From NCBI GenBank assembly GCA_017617145.1, contig JAFZWX010000200.1, positions 10,846-74,845 of the forward strand: 64,000 bases of DNA, read 5' to 3'. The notes beneath the pieces were generated by a model. The model was not told where the DNA came from, made no database searches, and saw only the letters and a program-made list of their open reading frames with translations. Shown piece by piece: positions 19,752 through 29,510 of the stretch (positions are counted from its first letter, which is position 1; the number at the start of each line of letters is the position of its first letter). The DNA comes from Treponema sp. (GTDB lineage Bacteria > Spirochaetota > Spirochaetia > Treponematales > Treponemataceae). A program made the translations under genes and the position numbers.

Positions 19752-21881
19752 TCAGTAAATATTCCTCAAAAGGTCAAGTATTGATGGACGTTCAACAGCC
19801 TTGCGTATTTCGTCCACAAGTTCTTCGCCTTTTACTTCATTTTTAACAACGGCATTTCCTTTTTCATCAGCAGCAGGAACATTGTCTACAGCATTTCCGT
19901 TTGCATCGTTGTTTGCTTTTTGTGTTGGAAGAGAAACAAGAACAAGCTCATCATCAACATTTATTTTATCATAAAATCCGTGATTTTCGATAGTTGCTTC
20001 AGAAATTTCTTCGCCCGCAGTTGTAATAGTAATTGTTCCAAGAACGTCTGCATCCTTGTAGTACAAGCCAACTCCGGAATCGGCAGTTCGAATCTGACCC
20101 TTTTTGATTATCTTAAGCTGGGCATCTTTTACAATGTTTTCGGCTTTTCCAAGATCTACAAGAATTGTTTTTCCATTACGTGCAAGAATCTTTCCGCGTA
20201 CTGTAAGTTTTTCCAAAACTGAATTACGGAATCGTCGCAGAACTGTAGAAAACCTGTTGTTTCCTGTGCAGTAGAACGAATTTTTTGAAATCTCAAGTCC
20301 TGTTCTGCCAGAATACATTGTACTCGAAAGAGTCATGTCGTTTTCGCCTTCACTTAGTGAAAGGATTATAAAATAATCAAAACCACCGGCACGGGAATTT
20401 TTAAAAGCTTCTCCGTAACCGCTGACTGGAGTAACCTGAGTTTTTACGCTTGTAATTGCAACTCCGCTGAAGATATCTGCAGCAGCATTTGCAACAAGTC
20501 GATTTGTATCGGCATGAATAAAGGTTGAATTATTGTCTTCGTAGAAAACTGCAATGTTCCAGCGAGTTTTGTCCAGGTAAAAAGGATCAATGCTCCATTT
20601 TTTACCAAGTGTATCCGAAAGCAGATAATCAAAGGCTTCAATTTTATCATTAAGCTCTGTCTGCTGTTTTTTACTAAGTGTGGCAATCTGGTCGCTGTTA
20701 TTTTCTTTTATAAATTTTAACTGCTCAAGGTAAAGTTCATGCATTCCGTTTATTTCAAGAATATCAGCATAAGCCATACGTGCTTCGTAGTTCATCGGGT
20801 CAAGCAAAAGTGCACGCTGATATTCATAAACAGCCCCGGAACCATCATAACGAGAAGCATATTGTTTAGCATTTGTAATATGATACTGAGCATAATAGCT
20901 GCGGCGGGAATCTTCCAGAGAAAGCGTATTGCGTACTTCATTTTCCATTGCACTACGCATTATTTCATCCTGAGGATTAATATTTAGTCCGGCAGTCCAG
21001 GTTTCAATAGCAGAAGCAACATTTCCAAGTTTGCATTGAGCAACACCTTTTATAAACCAGGCATTTGTATTTTTACGGTTACGGCTTATAAGGTAGTCGC
21101 TTATATCTATAACTTCTTTATATCTTGACTGCTTGTACAAAATTGTAGAAAGCATGTCATAGGCTTTGTCGTAACTGCTGTTTACTTCAACTGCAATGCG
21201 CGCCTGTTTTTCGGCAGTTTCATAATCGCCCTTCATTGAATAAATTATAGAAGCAAGATAATGAACTTCAGGTTCCCCTGAATAATACGAAAGAGCCTGA
21301 CGCAAATAGTTTTCTGCTGTTTCTGACTGACCTCTTTCGGCATTTACAAGTGCCAGCGACAATAAAGCCTTGCGGTTTGTATTCTGTCGTTTGAGAGCTT
21401 CCATATACTGATTTTGAGCACCAGAAAAACGTCCTTCGTAAAGCTCAATTTCGGCAAGACCAAAGTGGGCATCTATATCATTAGGGTATTTTTTTAGTAT
21501 GTTATTAAAAATTTCACGACCATCGTCTATACGGCCTAGTGAGACATAAACAAGTCCTTTTAGATTTTGAATCTGCAAATTATTCTTTTCGTATTTTTCT
21601 GCATTTTCAAGGTAACTTAACGCAAGATCAAATTCTCCAAGCTTGTATGAACATTCTGCAAGCTTATACCAGGCATCTGTAAATGCAGGGTTTTCTGCAG
21701 TTACTTCAAGATAGTACTGTGAAGCAGTATAATAGTTTTCATTCTGCTGGGCTTGCATTCCCATATTATATTTTTCAAGTACAGCAGTAGAATTACCGGC
21801 ACCAAAAAGTGCAGGGCAAATAAAGAGACATGCCGCAAATACAGAAATTCTTTTATTCTTCATCATCTTTTTTGTTTTCAT
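19752..21881 (-). CDS. Periplasmic TPR-repeat protein
   Basis: A 709-residue protein with a signal sequence (ISVFAACLFICPALFGAG). At least nine TPR-type helical pairs occupy about residues 30-420 (FTDAWYKLAECSYKLGEFDLALSYLENAEKY; ALLSLALVNAERGQSETAENYLRQALSYY). A separate domain near 440-560 contains FDYFIILSLSEGENDMTL, and a domain near 560-640 (GKILARNGKTILVDLGKAENI) resembles the C-terminal domain of FlgT-like proteins. The start is uncertain: ATGs at 21881, 21866 and 21863 all lack a clear ribosome-binding site. It overlaps the corC-like gene by 29 bases if the first is used. Function is unknown. Confidence 0.75.
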   Translation of the reverse strand: MKTKKMMKNKRISVFAACLFICPALFGAGNSTAVLEKYNMGMQAQQNENYYTASQYYLEVTAENPAFTDAWYKLAECSYKLGEFDLALSYLENAEKYEKNNLQIQNLKGLVYVSLGRIDDGREIFNNILKKYPNDIDAHFGLAEIELYEGRFSGAQNQYMEALKRQNTNRKALLSLALVNAERGQSETAENYLRQALSYYSGEPEVHYLASIIYSMKGDYETAEKQARIAVEVNSSYDKAYDMLSTILYKQSRYKEVIDISDYLISRNRKNTNAWFIKGVAQCKLGNVASAIETWTAGLNINPQDEIMRSAMENEVRNTLSLEDSRRSYYAQYHITNAKQYASRYDGSGAVYEYQRALLLDPMNYEARMAYADILEINGMHELYLEQLKFIKENNSDQIATLSKKQQTELNDKIEAFDYLLSDTLGKKWSIDPFYLDKTRWNIAVFYEDNNSTFIHADTNRLVANAAADIFSGVAITSVKTQVTPVSGYGEAFKNSRAGGFDYFIILSLSEGENDMTLSSTMYSGRTGLEISKNSFYCTGNNRFSTVLRRFRNSVLEKLTVRGKILARNGKTILVDLGKAENIVKDAQLKIIKKGQIRTADSGVGLYYKDADVLGTITITTAGEEISEATIENHGFYDKINVDDELVLVSLPTQKANNDANGNAVDNVPAADEKGNAVVKNEVKGEELVDEIRKAVERPSILDLLRNIY

Positions 21882-22650
21882 TGTTTCTGATTACCTTGAT
21901 TACATTAATCCTATGACCTTCCATATCCTGGACTATAAAATCATAGTTGTTCCAGGAAGATTTTTCATATTTAACAGGAACTTTTCCAAACAAATCAAAT
22001 ACGAAGCCACCAAGAGAGTCAAAATCCTCGTTAGGAAAATCAGCATTTATAGTTTCGTTCAAATCATCAAGGTCTACACGCGCATCGCAAAGCCATACAT
22101 TTTCATTTATTGTAATAATATCCTCGCGTTCCTTGTCAAATTCATCCTGAATATCGCCTACAATTTCCTCAATGATATCTTCCATTGTGACAATACCAGA
22201 AATTCCACCGTATTCGTCAATTGCCATTGCAATATGAAGGTGATGCCTTTTGAATTCTCGCAGCAATGAATCAATGCGTTTACTTTCCGGAACAAAATAT
22301 GGCTTACGGATAATTTTTAAAAGGTCAACCGGCTGATTTTCTGCAAAGGTTTTGAGAAGATCCTTTACATAAAGCACGCCAACAACATTATCAATTGAAT
22401 CTGTATAAACAGGGAATCGGGAATGTCCGCTTGCTATAATTTTTGTTACGAGCTCATCCTTTGGTGTATCAGAAGAAATAAAGTCTACGTCAATTCGTGG
22501 AACCATAACCTCTTTTACAGAAGTAATTGAAAGATCCTCTACTCCCTGAATCATATCTTTTTTTTCTTCATTAAGGATTTTCTGCTCGATTATATCGTTT
22601 TCATCGGCATTTTTTGAAGCATTTTTCTTTTTACGTCCAAATAAACTCAT
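21853..22650 (-). CDS. CorC/HlyC-type CBS-domain protein
   Basis: A 265-residue soluble protein with a basic N-terminus, then a CBS pair (about 50-190; VMVPRIDVDFISSD and HLHIAMAIDEYGGISGIVTMEDIIEEIVGDIQDE) and the transporter-associated domain (about 200-255). This is the cytosolic half found in CorB/CorC and TlyC proteins; the DUF21 membrane domain is absent. The start overlaps the ybeY stop (ATGA). The ybeY-corC adjacency is common in bacteria. A role in magnesium or cobalt efflux is often given but not proven. Confidence 0.88.
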   Translation of the reverse strand: MSLFGRKKKNASKNADENDIIEQKILNEEKKDMIQGVEDLSITSVKEVMVPRIDVDFISSDTPKDELVTKIIASGHSRFPVYTDSIDNVVGVLYVKDLLKTFAENQPVDLLKIIRKPYFVPESKRIDSLLREFKRHHLHIAMAIDEYGGISGIVTMEDIIEEIVGDIQDEFDKEREDIITINENVWLCDARVDLDDLNETINADFPNEDFDSLGGFVFDLFGKVPVKYEKSSWNNYDFIVQDMEGHRINVIKVIRNNENKKDDEE

Positions 22651-23126
22651 TTTATAATAATTTCATCCTTTAATTTTTCAAGTATATTTTCCTGAAGAAC
22701 AAGCATTTCGCACTGTGGTACAGTACCCTTTTCTATATGCTCTTCTCCGTGATCCATTCCGTTTAAATGAAGAAGTCCGTGAACCAGAAGCCTCTTTAAT
22801 TCTGCATTTGTATCTTCATTAAAATATTCGGCATTTACAGGCAATGTTTCAAGGCTAATTGCAATATCTCCAACACACTTCCAGTTACCTTCTTCATCCT
22901 CGTAAGTTTCGTCGTTTTCAAAAGATAAAACATCTGTAGGTGCATCTATGTTACGATATGCTTTATTAAGCTCCTGAATATATTCGTCATTGCAAAACAG
23001 TACACTAATTTCTTCATTGTCAAAGTTAAGTGCACTGGCGGCAGTTTCAATAAACTTTTGTGCAGCATCAAGCCATTCTGGTTCGCGCATCCCCTCCTGT
23101 ACCGAAACAAAAATTCTATTTGCCAT
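22647..23126 (-). CDS. ybeY: Endoribonuclease YbeY
   Basis: A 159-residue metal-dependent RNase for 16S rRNA 3'-end maturation and ribosome quality control. The H3XH5XH zinc motif is intact at residues 116-126 (HGLLHLNGMDH). TDVLSF near 64-69 is the other conserved block. It overlaps the upstream pgpH-like gene by 11 bases and the downstream corC-like gene by 4. Confidence 0.95.
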   Translation of the reverse strand: MANRIFVSVQEGMREPEWLDAAQKFIETAASALNFDNEEISVLFCNDEYIQELNKAYRNIDAPTDVLSFENDETYEDEEGNWKCVGDIAISLETLPVNAEYFNEDTNAELKRLLVHGLLHLNGMDHGEEHIEKGTVPQCEMLVLQENILEKLKDEIIIK

Positions 23127-24855
23127 TTTTTTCTGCCACCTTTTTCTTTTCTACAGGCTTTGGAGCTTCTTTTGAAACTTCAGGCTTTTTTTCGGCATCG
23201 GGATCCTGCTGATCAGGATACTCAATACGGCTATGATAAAAGCCTGCCAGAATCTGTACAAAGGATTCTTTAATTTTTGTAAGGTCTCTATAAGTTAAAT
23301 CACAATAATCAAGCTGATGTGCTTCAATTTTGGCATTTATGAGTGTTGTTATAAAAGTTTCCAGACGAGGGATTGAAGGATTCTTCAGAGTGTGACAAGC
23401 TGCCTCTACAGTATCGGCAAGCATAACAACTCCACTTTCTTTTGTTGCAGGAGGACGTCCAGGATATGCAAAATCCTCCGGAGAAAGCGTTGGATCTTTT
23501 TCTTTTGCTTCGTTATAAAAATATTGAATAACACTGTTCCCGTGATGCTCCGAAATAATATCAATTATAACCTGCGGTAAATGCATCTGGCGTGCTTTTT
23601 CAATACCTTTCTTTACATGACTTTTAATAATCGTTGTATAAAGATTAGGATTGATGTCATTTTTACGTTCACTTTCACCCTGTTGATTTTCTACAAAGTA
23701 TTCACTCTGATCAATTTTTCCAATATCGTGATAGTAACCTCCAACCCGGGCAATAAGAGGATTTGCTCCAATTTCACGACAGGCAAATTCCGCAAGCTGA
23801 GAAACCATCATAGAATGCTGATATGTTCCGCTTGCAGTAATACACATTTTTTTTAGCAGAGCGGCATTTGTATCGCTTAAATCCATAAGACGGAAAACCG
23901 AAGCAGTATTGAGCATATATTCAAGTGGTGTCAATAGTCCAAGTGTAAGGATGCCAGAAAGGAAGCCGTTGCACAAAATACCAATGAACAACTTAACATT
24001 AGGAGCAAAGGTTTCGTTAAAAATAACAATCAAAAGAATAAAGAAAACAAGGTCGGTTAATGCAAGAATAATACCAGCAAACACCAGGTCTATTCGGCGT
24101 TCAACCTTGCGAACAATTGCAACAGAACACAACGAAGTTGCAAGTGTAAACAGGAATGGAACAATTTCCCAGTTTCCGGAACCTAAAACAGCAAATGCCA
24201 TTACAAAAGAAAACAATACTGCAGAACTCTGTCCATACAGAATTGTAATAATCATTGCAAAAAGACTTGCCGGAATTATTATACAAAGTGCATACGGAGT
24301 TGAACAAATAGGAAGCTTACTTCCGAATGAAGCGGCAAAGAAAAGAAGTAAAAGGAATATTACCTGCAAAAGCGGTTCCTGAAGTTTTATTTTTCTACCG
24401 AACGGAAGCAAAGAAAACAGCAGATAATACATTATTGAAATAACAAGAAGATAAAGCAGTTTATTTGCAAAAGCCCTGTAGTCAATATAAAGAGGAGATG
24501 CTATCATCTTTTGAAGTTTTGCATAGGCTTCTTCTGTAATTTCAAAACCTTTTTTAATAATCTTTTCGCCTGCAACAATTGTTACAGGATTCGCATCATC
24601 GGCCGGAATATTTTTTTCTGCAATAATTGTTCTATCAGAAATCTGTCCTATTTCAAAATCATCTATAGAAAAACTTGCTACAGTTTCGCTTGTTGTTATT
24701 TTTGCAAATACAAGTGCCGAAACTGCAAGATATCCTATTATGAGCAAAAGTAAAAAAGGATATTTAGTTTTAATATACTGTCCTGCAGAAGTAAAGAAAA
24801 CCGAAACAGGATTTTTCTTTTCACTGTTCTTATTGTTCTTCTGTTTGTTTTTCAT
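23116..24855 (-). CDS. 7TM-HD domain phosphohydrolase, PgpH-like
   Basis: A 579-residue membrane protein. One N-terminal segment is followed by a short extracytoplasmic domain (about 65-125, smaller than the one in Listeria PgpH), then about seven membrane segments (130-320) and a cytosolic HD domain. HD residues are visible in TYQHSMMVSQLAEF and VGGYYHDIGKI, with SEHHGNSVIQYFY and DTVEAACHTLKNPS further on. PgpH hydrolyses c-di-AMP, so a c-di-AMP role is likely but not shown. I chose the ATG at 24855: AAGGG is nine bases upstream, against three for the ATG at 24861. The start lies inside the phoH 3' end. Confidence 0.88.
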   Translation of the reverse strand: MKNKQKNNKNSEKKNPVSVFFTSAGQYIKTKYPFLLLLIIGYLAVSALVFAKITTSETVASFSIDDFEIGQISDRTIIAEKNIPADDANPVTIVAGEKIIKKGFEITEEAYAKLQKMIASPLYIDYRAFANKLLYLLVISIMYYLLFSLLPFGRKIKLQEPLLQVIFLLLLFFAASFGSKLPICSTPYALCIIIPASLFAMIITILYGQSSAVLFSFVMAFAVLGSGNWEIVPFLFTLATSLCSVAIVRKVERRIDLVFAGIILALTDLVFFILLIVIFNETFAPNVKLFIGILCNGFLSGILTLGLLTPLEYMLNTASVFRLMDLSDTNAALLKKMCITASGTYQHSMMVSQLAEFACREIGANPLIARVGGYYHDIGKIDQSEYFVENQQGESERKNDINPNLYTTIIKSHVKKGIEKARQMHLPQVIIDIISEHHGNSVIQYFYNEAKEKDPTLSPEDFAYPGRPPATKESGVVMLADTVEAACHTLKNPSIPRLETFITTLINAKIEAHQLDYCDLTYRDLTKIKESFVQILAGFYHSRIEYPDQQDPDAEKKPEVSKEAPKPVEKKKVAEKNGK

Positions 24856-25777
24856 GTTCATAAGCCCTTACAATTTTTTTAACAAGTCGATTTCTTACAA
24901 CATCTTCTGCTGTAAGCTCCATAAAGCCTATATCTTCTATTTTATACAAAATACTAATTGAATGCACCAGTCCCGAAACATGTTTTTTTGGTAAGTCTGT
25001 CTGGGTCGGATCTCCTGTTACAAAAACCTTTGAATTTTCGCCCATACGTGTAAGAAACATCTTCATCTGTGCAACAGTTGTATTCTGTGCTTCATCAAGA
25101 ATTATTACTGCATTATTGAGCGTACGTCCTCGCATATAAGCAAGAGGCGCTACTTCTATTATACCCGCTTCTGTAAGTTTGCGTACAGTCTCTACACCGA
25201 TAATCGTTTCCATAGCATCACGAATTGGCCGCAGATATGGATTAATTTTCTGTTCAAGATCACCAGGTAAAAAACCAAGACTCTCCCCAGCTTCTACTAC
25301 AGGGCGAGTTATAATTAGTTTATTCTTCTTATGAGATAATACCAGACGAAGTGCTTCTGCAACAGCAAGGAAAGTCTTTCCACTACCGGCACTGCCCGTA
25401 CAAAAAACCATATCTTTTGTTTGAAGAAGATTTATATATTCTGCCTGATGCTGTGTTCTAGGGTAGATTTTTTTAACTGCCCCCGGAACAGTTATTGAAA
25501 TTTCATCGGCATTAACCTTGCGCTGAGTGTTCAAAACAGAAACGACAACATCTTCTGTATTCATACCACCATCGTTAATTTCATCTACAATGCGGTCTAT
25601 GATAAACTGAAATTTTTCGCAGGTTTCTTTATCACCCGAGTCGATGTAAAGTTCGTTTCCCCTAGTATAAACAGACACTCCTAAACTTTCTTCGATGAGT
25701 CTTATATTGCTGTCATTTGTACCACAAACACAAGAAATAATATTGTTATCAGGTACGACAATTGTATATTCGCTCAA
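24830..25777 (-). CDS. PhoH-like ATPase
   Basis: A 315-residue cytosolic protein with a KH-like N-terminal half (about 1-75) and a PhoH ATPase domain. Walker A is GSAGSGKT (128-135), Walker B is VIILDEAQNTT, and TGDPTQTDLP is the family's sensor block. It starts at a TTG (25777-25775) with a strong AGAGGA five bases upstream. The phoH, HD protein, ybeY, corC order is widely conserved and links the set to RNA metabolism. Confidence 0.93.
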   Translation of the reverse strand: MSEYTIVVPDNNIISCVCGTNDSNIRLIEESLGVSVYTRGNELYIDSGDKETCEKFQFIIDRIVDEINDGGMNTEDVVVSVLNTQRKVNADEISITVPGAVKKIYPRTQHQAEYINLLQTKDMVFCTGSAGSGKTFLAVAEALRLVLSHKKNKLIITRPVVEAGESLGFLPGDLEQKINPYLRPIRDAMETIIGVETVRKLTEAGIIEVAPLAYMRGRTLNNAVIILDEAQNTTVAQMKMFLTRMGENSKVFVTGDPTQTDLPKKHVSGLVHSISILYKIEDIGFMELTAEDVVRNRLVKKIVRAYEHEKQTEEQ

Positions 25778-25852
25778 AAAATCCTCTATTCTTATATTTT
25801 ATAATGCAAATTGAACAAATGCAAGATATTGTGGGTATTAAATAATTATTCT

Positions 25853-25942
25853 AAAAAATCGCGGGAGCATGGGTTCTGATTTTGCGGAACGCCCTCTTCG
25901 CTTAGTGGAGCAAAATCAGGTTCCATGCGTGAGCGATTTTTT
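25853..25942. terminator. Long interrupted hairpin downstream of lptD
   Basis: Two 33-base arms (25853-25885 and 25910-25942) pair in three blocks: AAAAAATCGC with GCGATTTTTT, GCATGG with CCATGC, and CTGATTTTGC with GCAAAATCAG. T-runs flank both sides, so it can end the lptD transcript and may insulate phoH. It resembles copies A-D in design, with A/T outer arms and nested stems, but lacks their GGAAGTT core. The gap 25778-26019 holds this hairpin and AT-rich sequence that should contain the phoH promoter; no consensus pair stands out. Confidence 0.7.
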
Positions 25943-26019
25943 AAATATCTACGATATTGCTTCGCCGTAGTTTGCAGATGTACCTGCGCAGGAGCAGATT
26001 TGTTTTCTTACAGATCCGA

Positions 26020-29000
26020 TTATTTTAATACCCACAATGCCTTGTCATCTGATTCTTTATATTCATGTGTTAAATTTGTCTTAATACTCTGCATTGGATT
26101 CCATACAATACCAATTGAAACATACGGATCAAACACATACTTCTGCGTTCCATTTGCTTTTACAATCTTTGGTTCAAACTTACAGGTCATATTGAAATCC
26201 CAATCGTGAAGATTATGTGTAATTGTCAGATTCAACGATTTTAGTTTAAAACCAGAAGTTTCTCTGTTTTTACGGAATGCACCATCTTCCCAGCCCCAAC
26301 CGTTTATACCATAAATACCTGTGGACTGAAGTAAATCTGCAAAGATTTTAGTCGCAAAGTTATCACCGTAAAAGCTGTCTGTTGAATATTTTCCATTATC
26401 CTGAAAATACCAATAAATAGAAGAATTTCTTGAAGTTGCAGAGAAAGTCAATTTAAAGAAATTATTGATATTAAATGTTATCGAAGGTGAAATCTGGAAA
26501 TAACTGTTTGTTGGCTTAATAAAATCATAATTGATATTTGTGCTCAAACCCGGAGCCCACGAAATTCTATTGAACCATTGATAATATGTTTTAGAAGGTA
26601 GAGAATAAGAAAGAGAAGCTGAATATGGTGTAAACTCTTTTTCTTTACGCTGAACGTAGCCTTTTTTACTATCTTCATTTGGTTTTTCTATAAACAAGTC
26701 ATATTTATAAACATAAGAACTTTTAAATGCTACAGACAGCTGCTTATATGTAAGTGAAAGACTAAGGTTTTCGGGATGACTGTCTTTATTTTCTGTATTA
26801 TCATTATAAACATAATTAAATGATTCAGAAAGCTTTAATTTAGAATTAAACAGACTTACAGAAAGCGACTGCTGTAATGGATTAAATTGCAAGGTTGAAT
26901 CATCTTTGCTTTTTTCATAGAAACCTGTACTCATACTGAAATTAACATAAGGGAAAACAAGATTTAAAGAACCTGTATATTTTGCCGTAAGAGGTTTTAA
27001 TGTGGAAGAAAAAGTAAGAGTCTGTTTGAACTTTGAATCTATTTCTTTCATGCCGAGTGTTAAACTTAATGAATGGGCAGTAATACTTTCTGTATCATCC
27101 CAATCAAGCCACTTTGTTTCCCAATCGGGATTGTCGGCATCACCTGTGAATTTTTTTCTGTAAAGCTTCATTGTATTATTCCAGGTTACACCAGTATCAG
27201 AGAACATAGGAATATATGCAAAAGGCTTAATGCTTATTGAGTTTGTATTTGTAAGATTTCTTGCCTGTGCGGAATAATCAGCTTTTACAAGATTTTTTCT
27301 TTCTTTATCTGAATAACCGTCTGTATTTGGATGGTCCTGCCACAATGGATCATAAGAAAGAGAATTTTTCATTGTAAAGAAGCTTCCGCCATATCCCAGA
27401 TTACTTGAAAGAGAAAGAGGAATTTTAATTGTATACATCGAAGAACGTACTTTATCCCATTCAAAATCTTCCGGAGTTTTCAGATATTTTTTCCCATCTT
27501 TATCTGTTGAACTGTAGGCAATTTGGGTTGAAATATTTGCATTTGCATTATAATCAAGTTTATAAGTTAATCCCGAAATTGTTACAGCACTTGATGAAGG
27601 AGTACTTAATTCAGGAAGCACAGGAACAGGCAAACTGAGAGTTTCTGTTTTTGCGGCAGTTTCGCCGGTTGTTTCTGTCTTTTTTTGTTCCTCTTCTTTT
27701 TTTCGTTTTTCTTCTTCTGCTGCAAGCTGACTTTCTGTTTTCAAATCATCAGGTTTTGATAAGGCCGAAGGATATTCAACTTTTTTAGCATCAGCAGTAA
27801 CCTGTTTTAACGGCCATTGGAACAAAGTTCCATTAATAGAAAGCGATGCATTCGCAGGATTAACCTGGCTCGGATAATAAAAAGTTCGTTCTGGTGTATA
27901 AGTTTTCCATTCAGAATCTTCTTTATAACGAGAATCTTCTTGAAGTGCTGTATCGTCTTTTTGTAAGGAATTAATATTTATAGAAGATTTTAAACTGAAA
28001 GAAAGAGAATTCAAGTACGGCTTTACTACCGAAGGAAGCTTAGGTGAATAGGAAGCATCTAATTTCCATACAAGATTTGAAACAGAATTCTGAGATACCT
28101 TTGAACTATTACTGTCTTCAGAATCATTACTCAAATCAATAAGATAAGAAATCCAATCCATTGATTCATCACGAGTTTTAAAATCACCATAGAAATAAGG
28201 ATCAGAATAAACTGGCAGAGAAATTGAAAGTTTGAAGGGTTTTGAAAGAGTAAAATCAAGATTTGCTCCATAGCGGAACGGAAGCTTTAAACCTAGAAAA
28301 TTCGATTTATCATACCAGGTGTTTCCTTTAGTAGAAATAGAAGAATAATCACTGCCATTGTAAAAAACAGTATTACTAAAACCAAGAAGAACATTAAAAT
28401 CAAGATTTGTAATATATTCTTTTGAAGGCCGAAGTTTTCCTTCCAGACCTACCATTCCACCAAGATTCGTATACCAGTCACCAAGTAATTTTATGTAAGT
28501 TGAAGTATCTCCTGAATAGCTTTTATCAAGATTATGAAGCATAAGCCCCTGACGTTCCTGTTCTTTAAGTTCAGTAGGTTTCATAAAATTATAAACAGCT
28601 TTAAGCGATTCTTCCGATGCAGATTCTGAAGAACTTGTAGATGAACTTGTAGAACTGGTTGATTTATTTGTACTAGTAGTTAAAGGCTTTCGTCCCTTCA
28701 AATATAAGGTTGTCTGTATATATTTTCCTTCACGCTGTCGTGAACCAAAAACAGGATTATAAATAAGCTCATCCTTTGGATAATAAAAAGCAGGAAAGTA
28801 TAAAACCGGGACAGGACCTACATAAAGCAAGGCATTCAAAAAGGCAAACTCTCCTCCGGGAAGCAGCCAGGTTCTTGAAGCATCGATGTGCCAGTGAGGA
28901 TCTTCGGCATCACAAAATGTTAGACTTGAGTTTTTAAATGCAATTGTATTATCTTCGCTTTTTCCAAAAATATCTGAAAAAACTATAAGTGTTGAACCAG

Positions 29001-29430
29001 AAGGAAGATTTAACGCATCGCTTTTTGTCTGAACTACGCGGCCATCTTCAAAAATACCTTCAAGAGTTGATGTATTCATAAGAAGAGAGCTTGCAGTTGT
29101 TGTTTCGCCACCTGCAGAAGAACTTTTTGTAAGGATTTCTACATTTCCTTCGGCAAAGAGCATTTCGGTTTTACGGTCATAGGTTACCTTGTCGGCCTTG
29201 ATTTCTGAAACTGTACTTCCTTTTTTTACAGAAATTTCTACACTTCCTTCAAGAACAATAGAATCCTGTTCTTCCTTGTTACCGTCAGCTGTTTTGGAAT
29301 TATCATTCTTTTCATAAGTTGTCTGACGGGCATTTGTAATTGTAATAGTTGTAACTTCGGTTTCCTGGGCATAAAGAAAGTTTAGACAGGTGCAGGTAAA
29401 AACTAGGAGGAAGATTAGAACTCGTGTCAT
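26020..29430 (-). CDS. LptD-like outer-membrane protein (OstA/Imp family)
   Basis: A 1136-residue protein. The signal peptide is TRVLIFLLVFTCTCLNFLYA. An LptA/OstA-like jelly-roll domain covers about residues 50-180 (VLEGSVEISVKKGSTVSEI; VTYDRKTEMLFAEGNVEI). Then comes the LptD-type insert LTFCDAEDPHWHIDAS with LYVGPVPVLYFPAFYYP, and a long beta-barrel region. A Lys/Glu-rich linker lies near 590-610. In LPS-making bacteria LptD inserts LPS into the outer leaflet. I placed the start at ATG 29430, just before the signal sequence; the 28 residues upstream are encoded by palindromic repeat DNA. It follows uvrA by 80 bases. Confidence 0.82.
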   Translation of the reverse strand: MTRVLIFLLVFTCTCLNFLYAQETEVTTITITNARQTTYEKNDNSKTADGNKEEQDSIVLEGSVEISVKKGSTVSEIKADKVTYDRKTEMLFAEGNVEILTKSSSAGGETTTASSLLMNTSTLEGIFEDGRVVQTKSDALNLPSGSTLIVFSDIFGKSEDNTIAFKNSSLTFCDAEDPHWHIDASRTWLLPGGEFAFLNALLYVGPVPVLYFPAFYYPKDELIYNPVFGSRQREGKYIQTTLYLKGRKPLTTSTNKSTSSTSSSTSSSESASEESLKAVYNFMKPTELKEQERQGLMLHNLDKSYSGDTSTYIKLLGDWYTNLGGMVGLEGKLRPSKEYITNLDFNVLLGFSNTVFYNGSDYSSISTKGNTWYDKSNFLGLKLPFRYGANLDFTLSKPFKLSISLPVYSDPYFYGDFKTRDESMDWISYLIDLSNDSEDSNSSKVSQNSVSNLVWKLDASYSPKLPSVVKPYLNSLSFSLKSSININSLQKDDTALQEDSRYKEDSEWKTYTPERTFYYPSQVNPANASLSINGTLFQWPLKQVTADAKKVEYPSALSKPDDLKTESQLAAEEEKRKKEEEQKKTETTGETAAKTETLSLPVPVLPELSTPSSSAVTISGLTYKLDYNANANISTQIAYSSTDKDGKKYLKTPEDFEWDKVRSSMYTIKIPLSLSSNLGYGGSFFTMKNSLSYDPLWQDHPNTDGYSDKERKNLVKADYSAQARNLTNTNSISIKPFAYIPMFSDTGVTWNNTMKLYRKKFTGDADNPDWETKWLDWDDTESITAHSLSLTLGMKEIDSKFKQTLTFSSTLKPLTAKYTGSLNLVFPYVNFSMSTGFYEKSKDDSTLQFNPLQQSLSVSLFNSKLKLSESFNYVYNDNTENKDSHPENLSLSLTYKQLSVAFKSSYVYKYDLFIEKPNEDSKKGYVQRKEKEFTPYSASLSYSLPSKTYYQWFNRISWAPGLSTNINYDFIKPTNSYFQISPSITFNINNFFKLTFSATSRNSSIYWYFQDNGKYSTDSFYGDNFATKIFADLLQSTGIYGINGWGWEDGAFRKNRETSGFKLKSLNLTITHNLHDWDFNMTCKFEPKIVKANGTQKYVFDPYVSIGIVWNPMQSIKTNLTHEYKESDDKALWVLK

Positions 29431-29491
29431 TATCGGGCTTGACCCGATAATCTTTCTTATAAAAGATTGCCGTGTCAAGCACGGCAATGAC
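29426..29491. repeat. Paired palindromic repeats at the lptD start
   Basis: Two 28-bp palindromes face each other. One is at 29426-29453 (GTCATTATCGGGCTTGACC...AATCT) and the other at 29464-29491 (AGATTGCCGTGTCAAGC...AATGAC). Their stems differ, but the ends match those of the other copies. The lptD ATG lies inside the first unit (its GTCAT end, read in reverse), so the repeat supplies the start codon and the leader. No Shine-Dalgarno sequence is visible in front of that ATG. Confidence 0.85.
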
Positions 29492-29510
29492 ATTTTGACG
29501 TGTTGACTCC

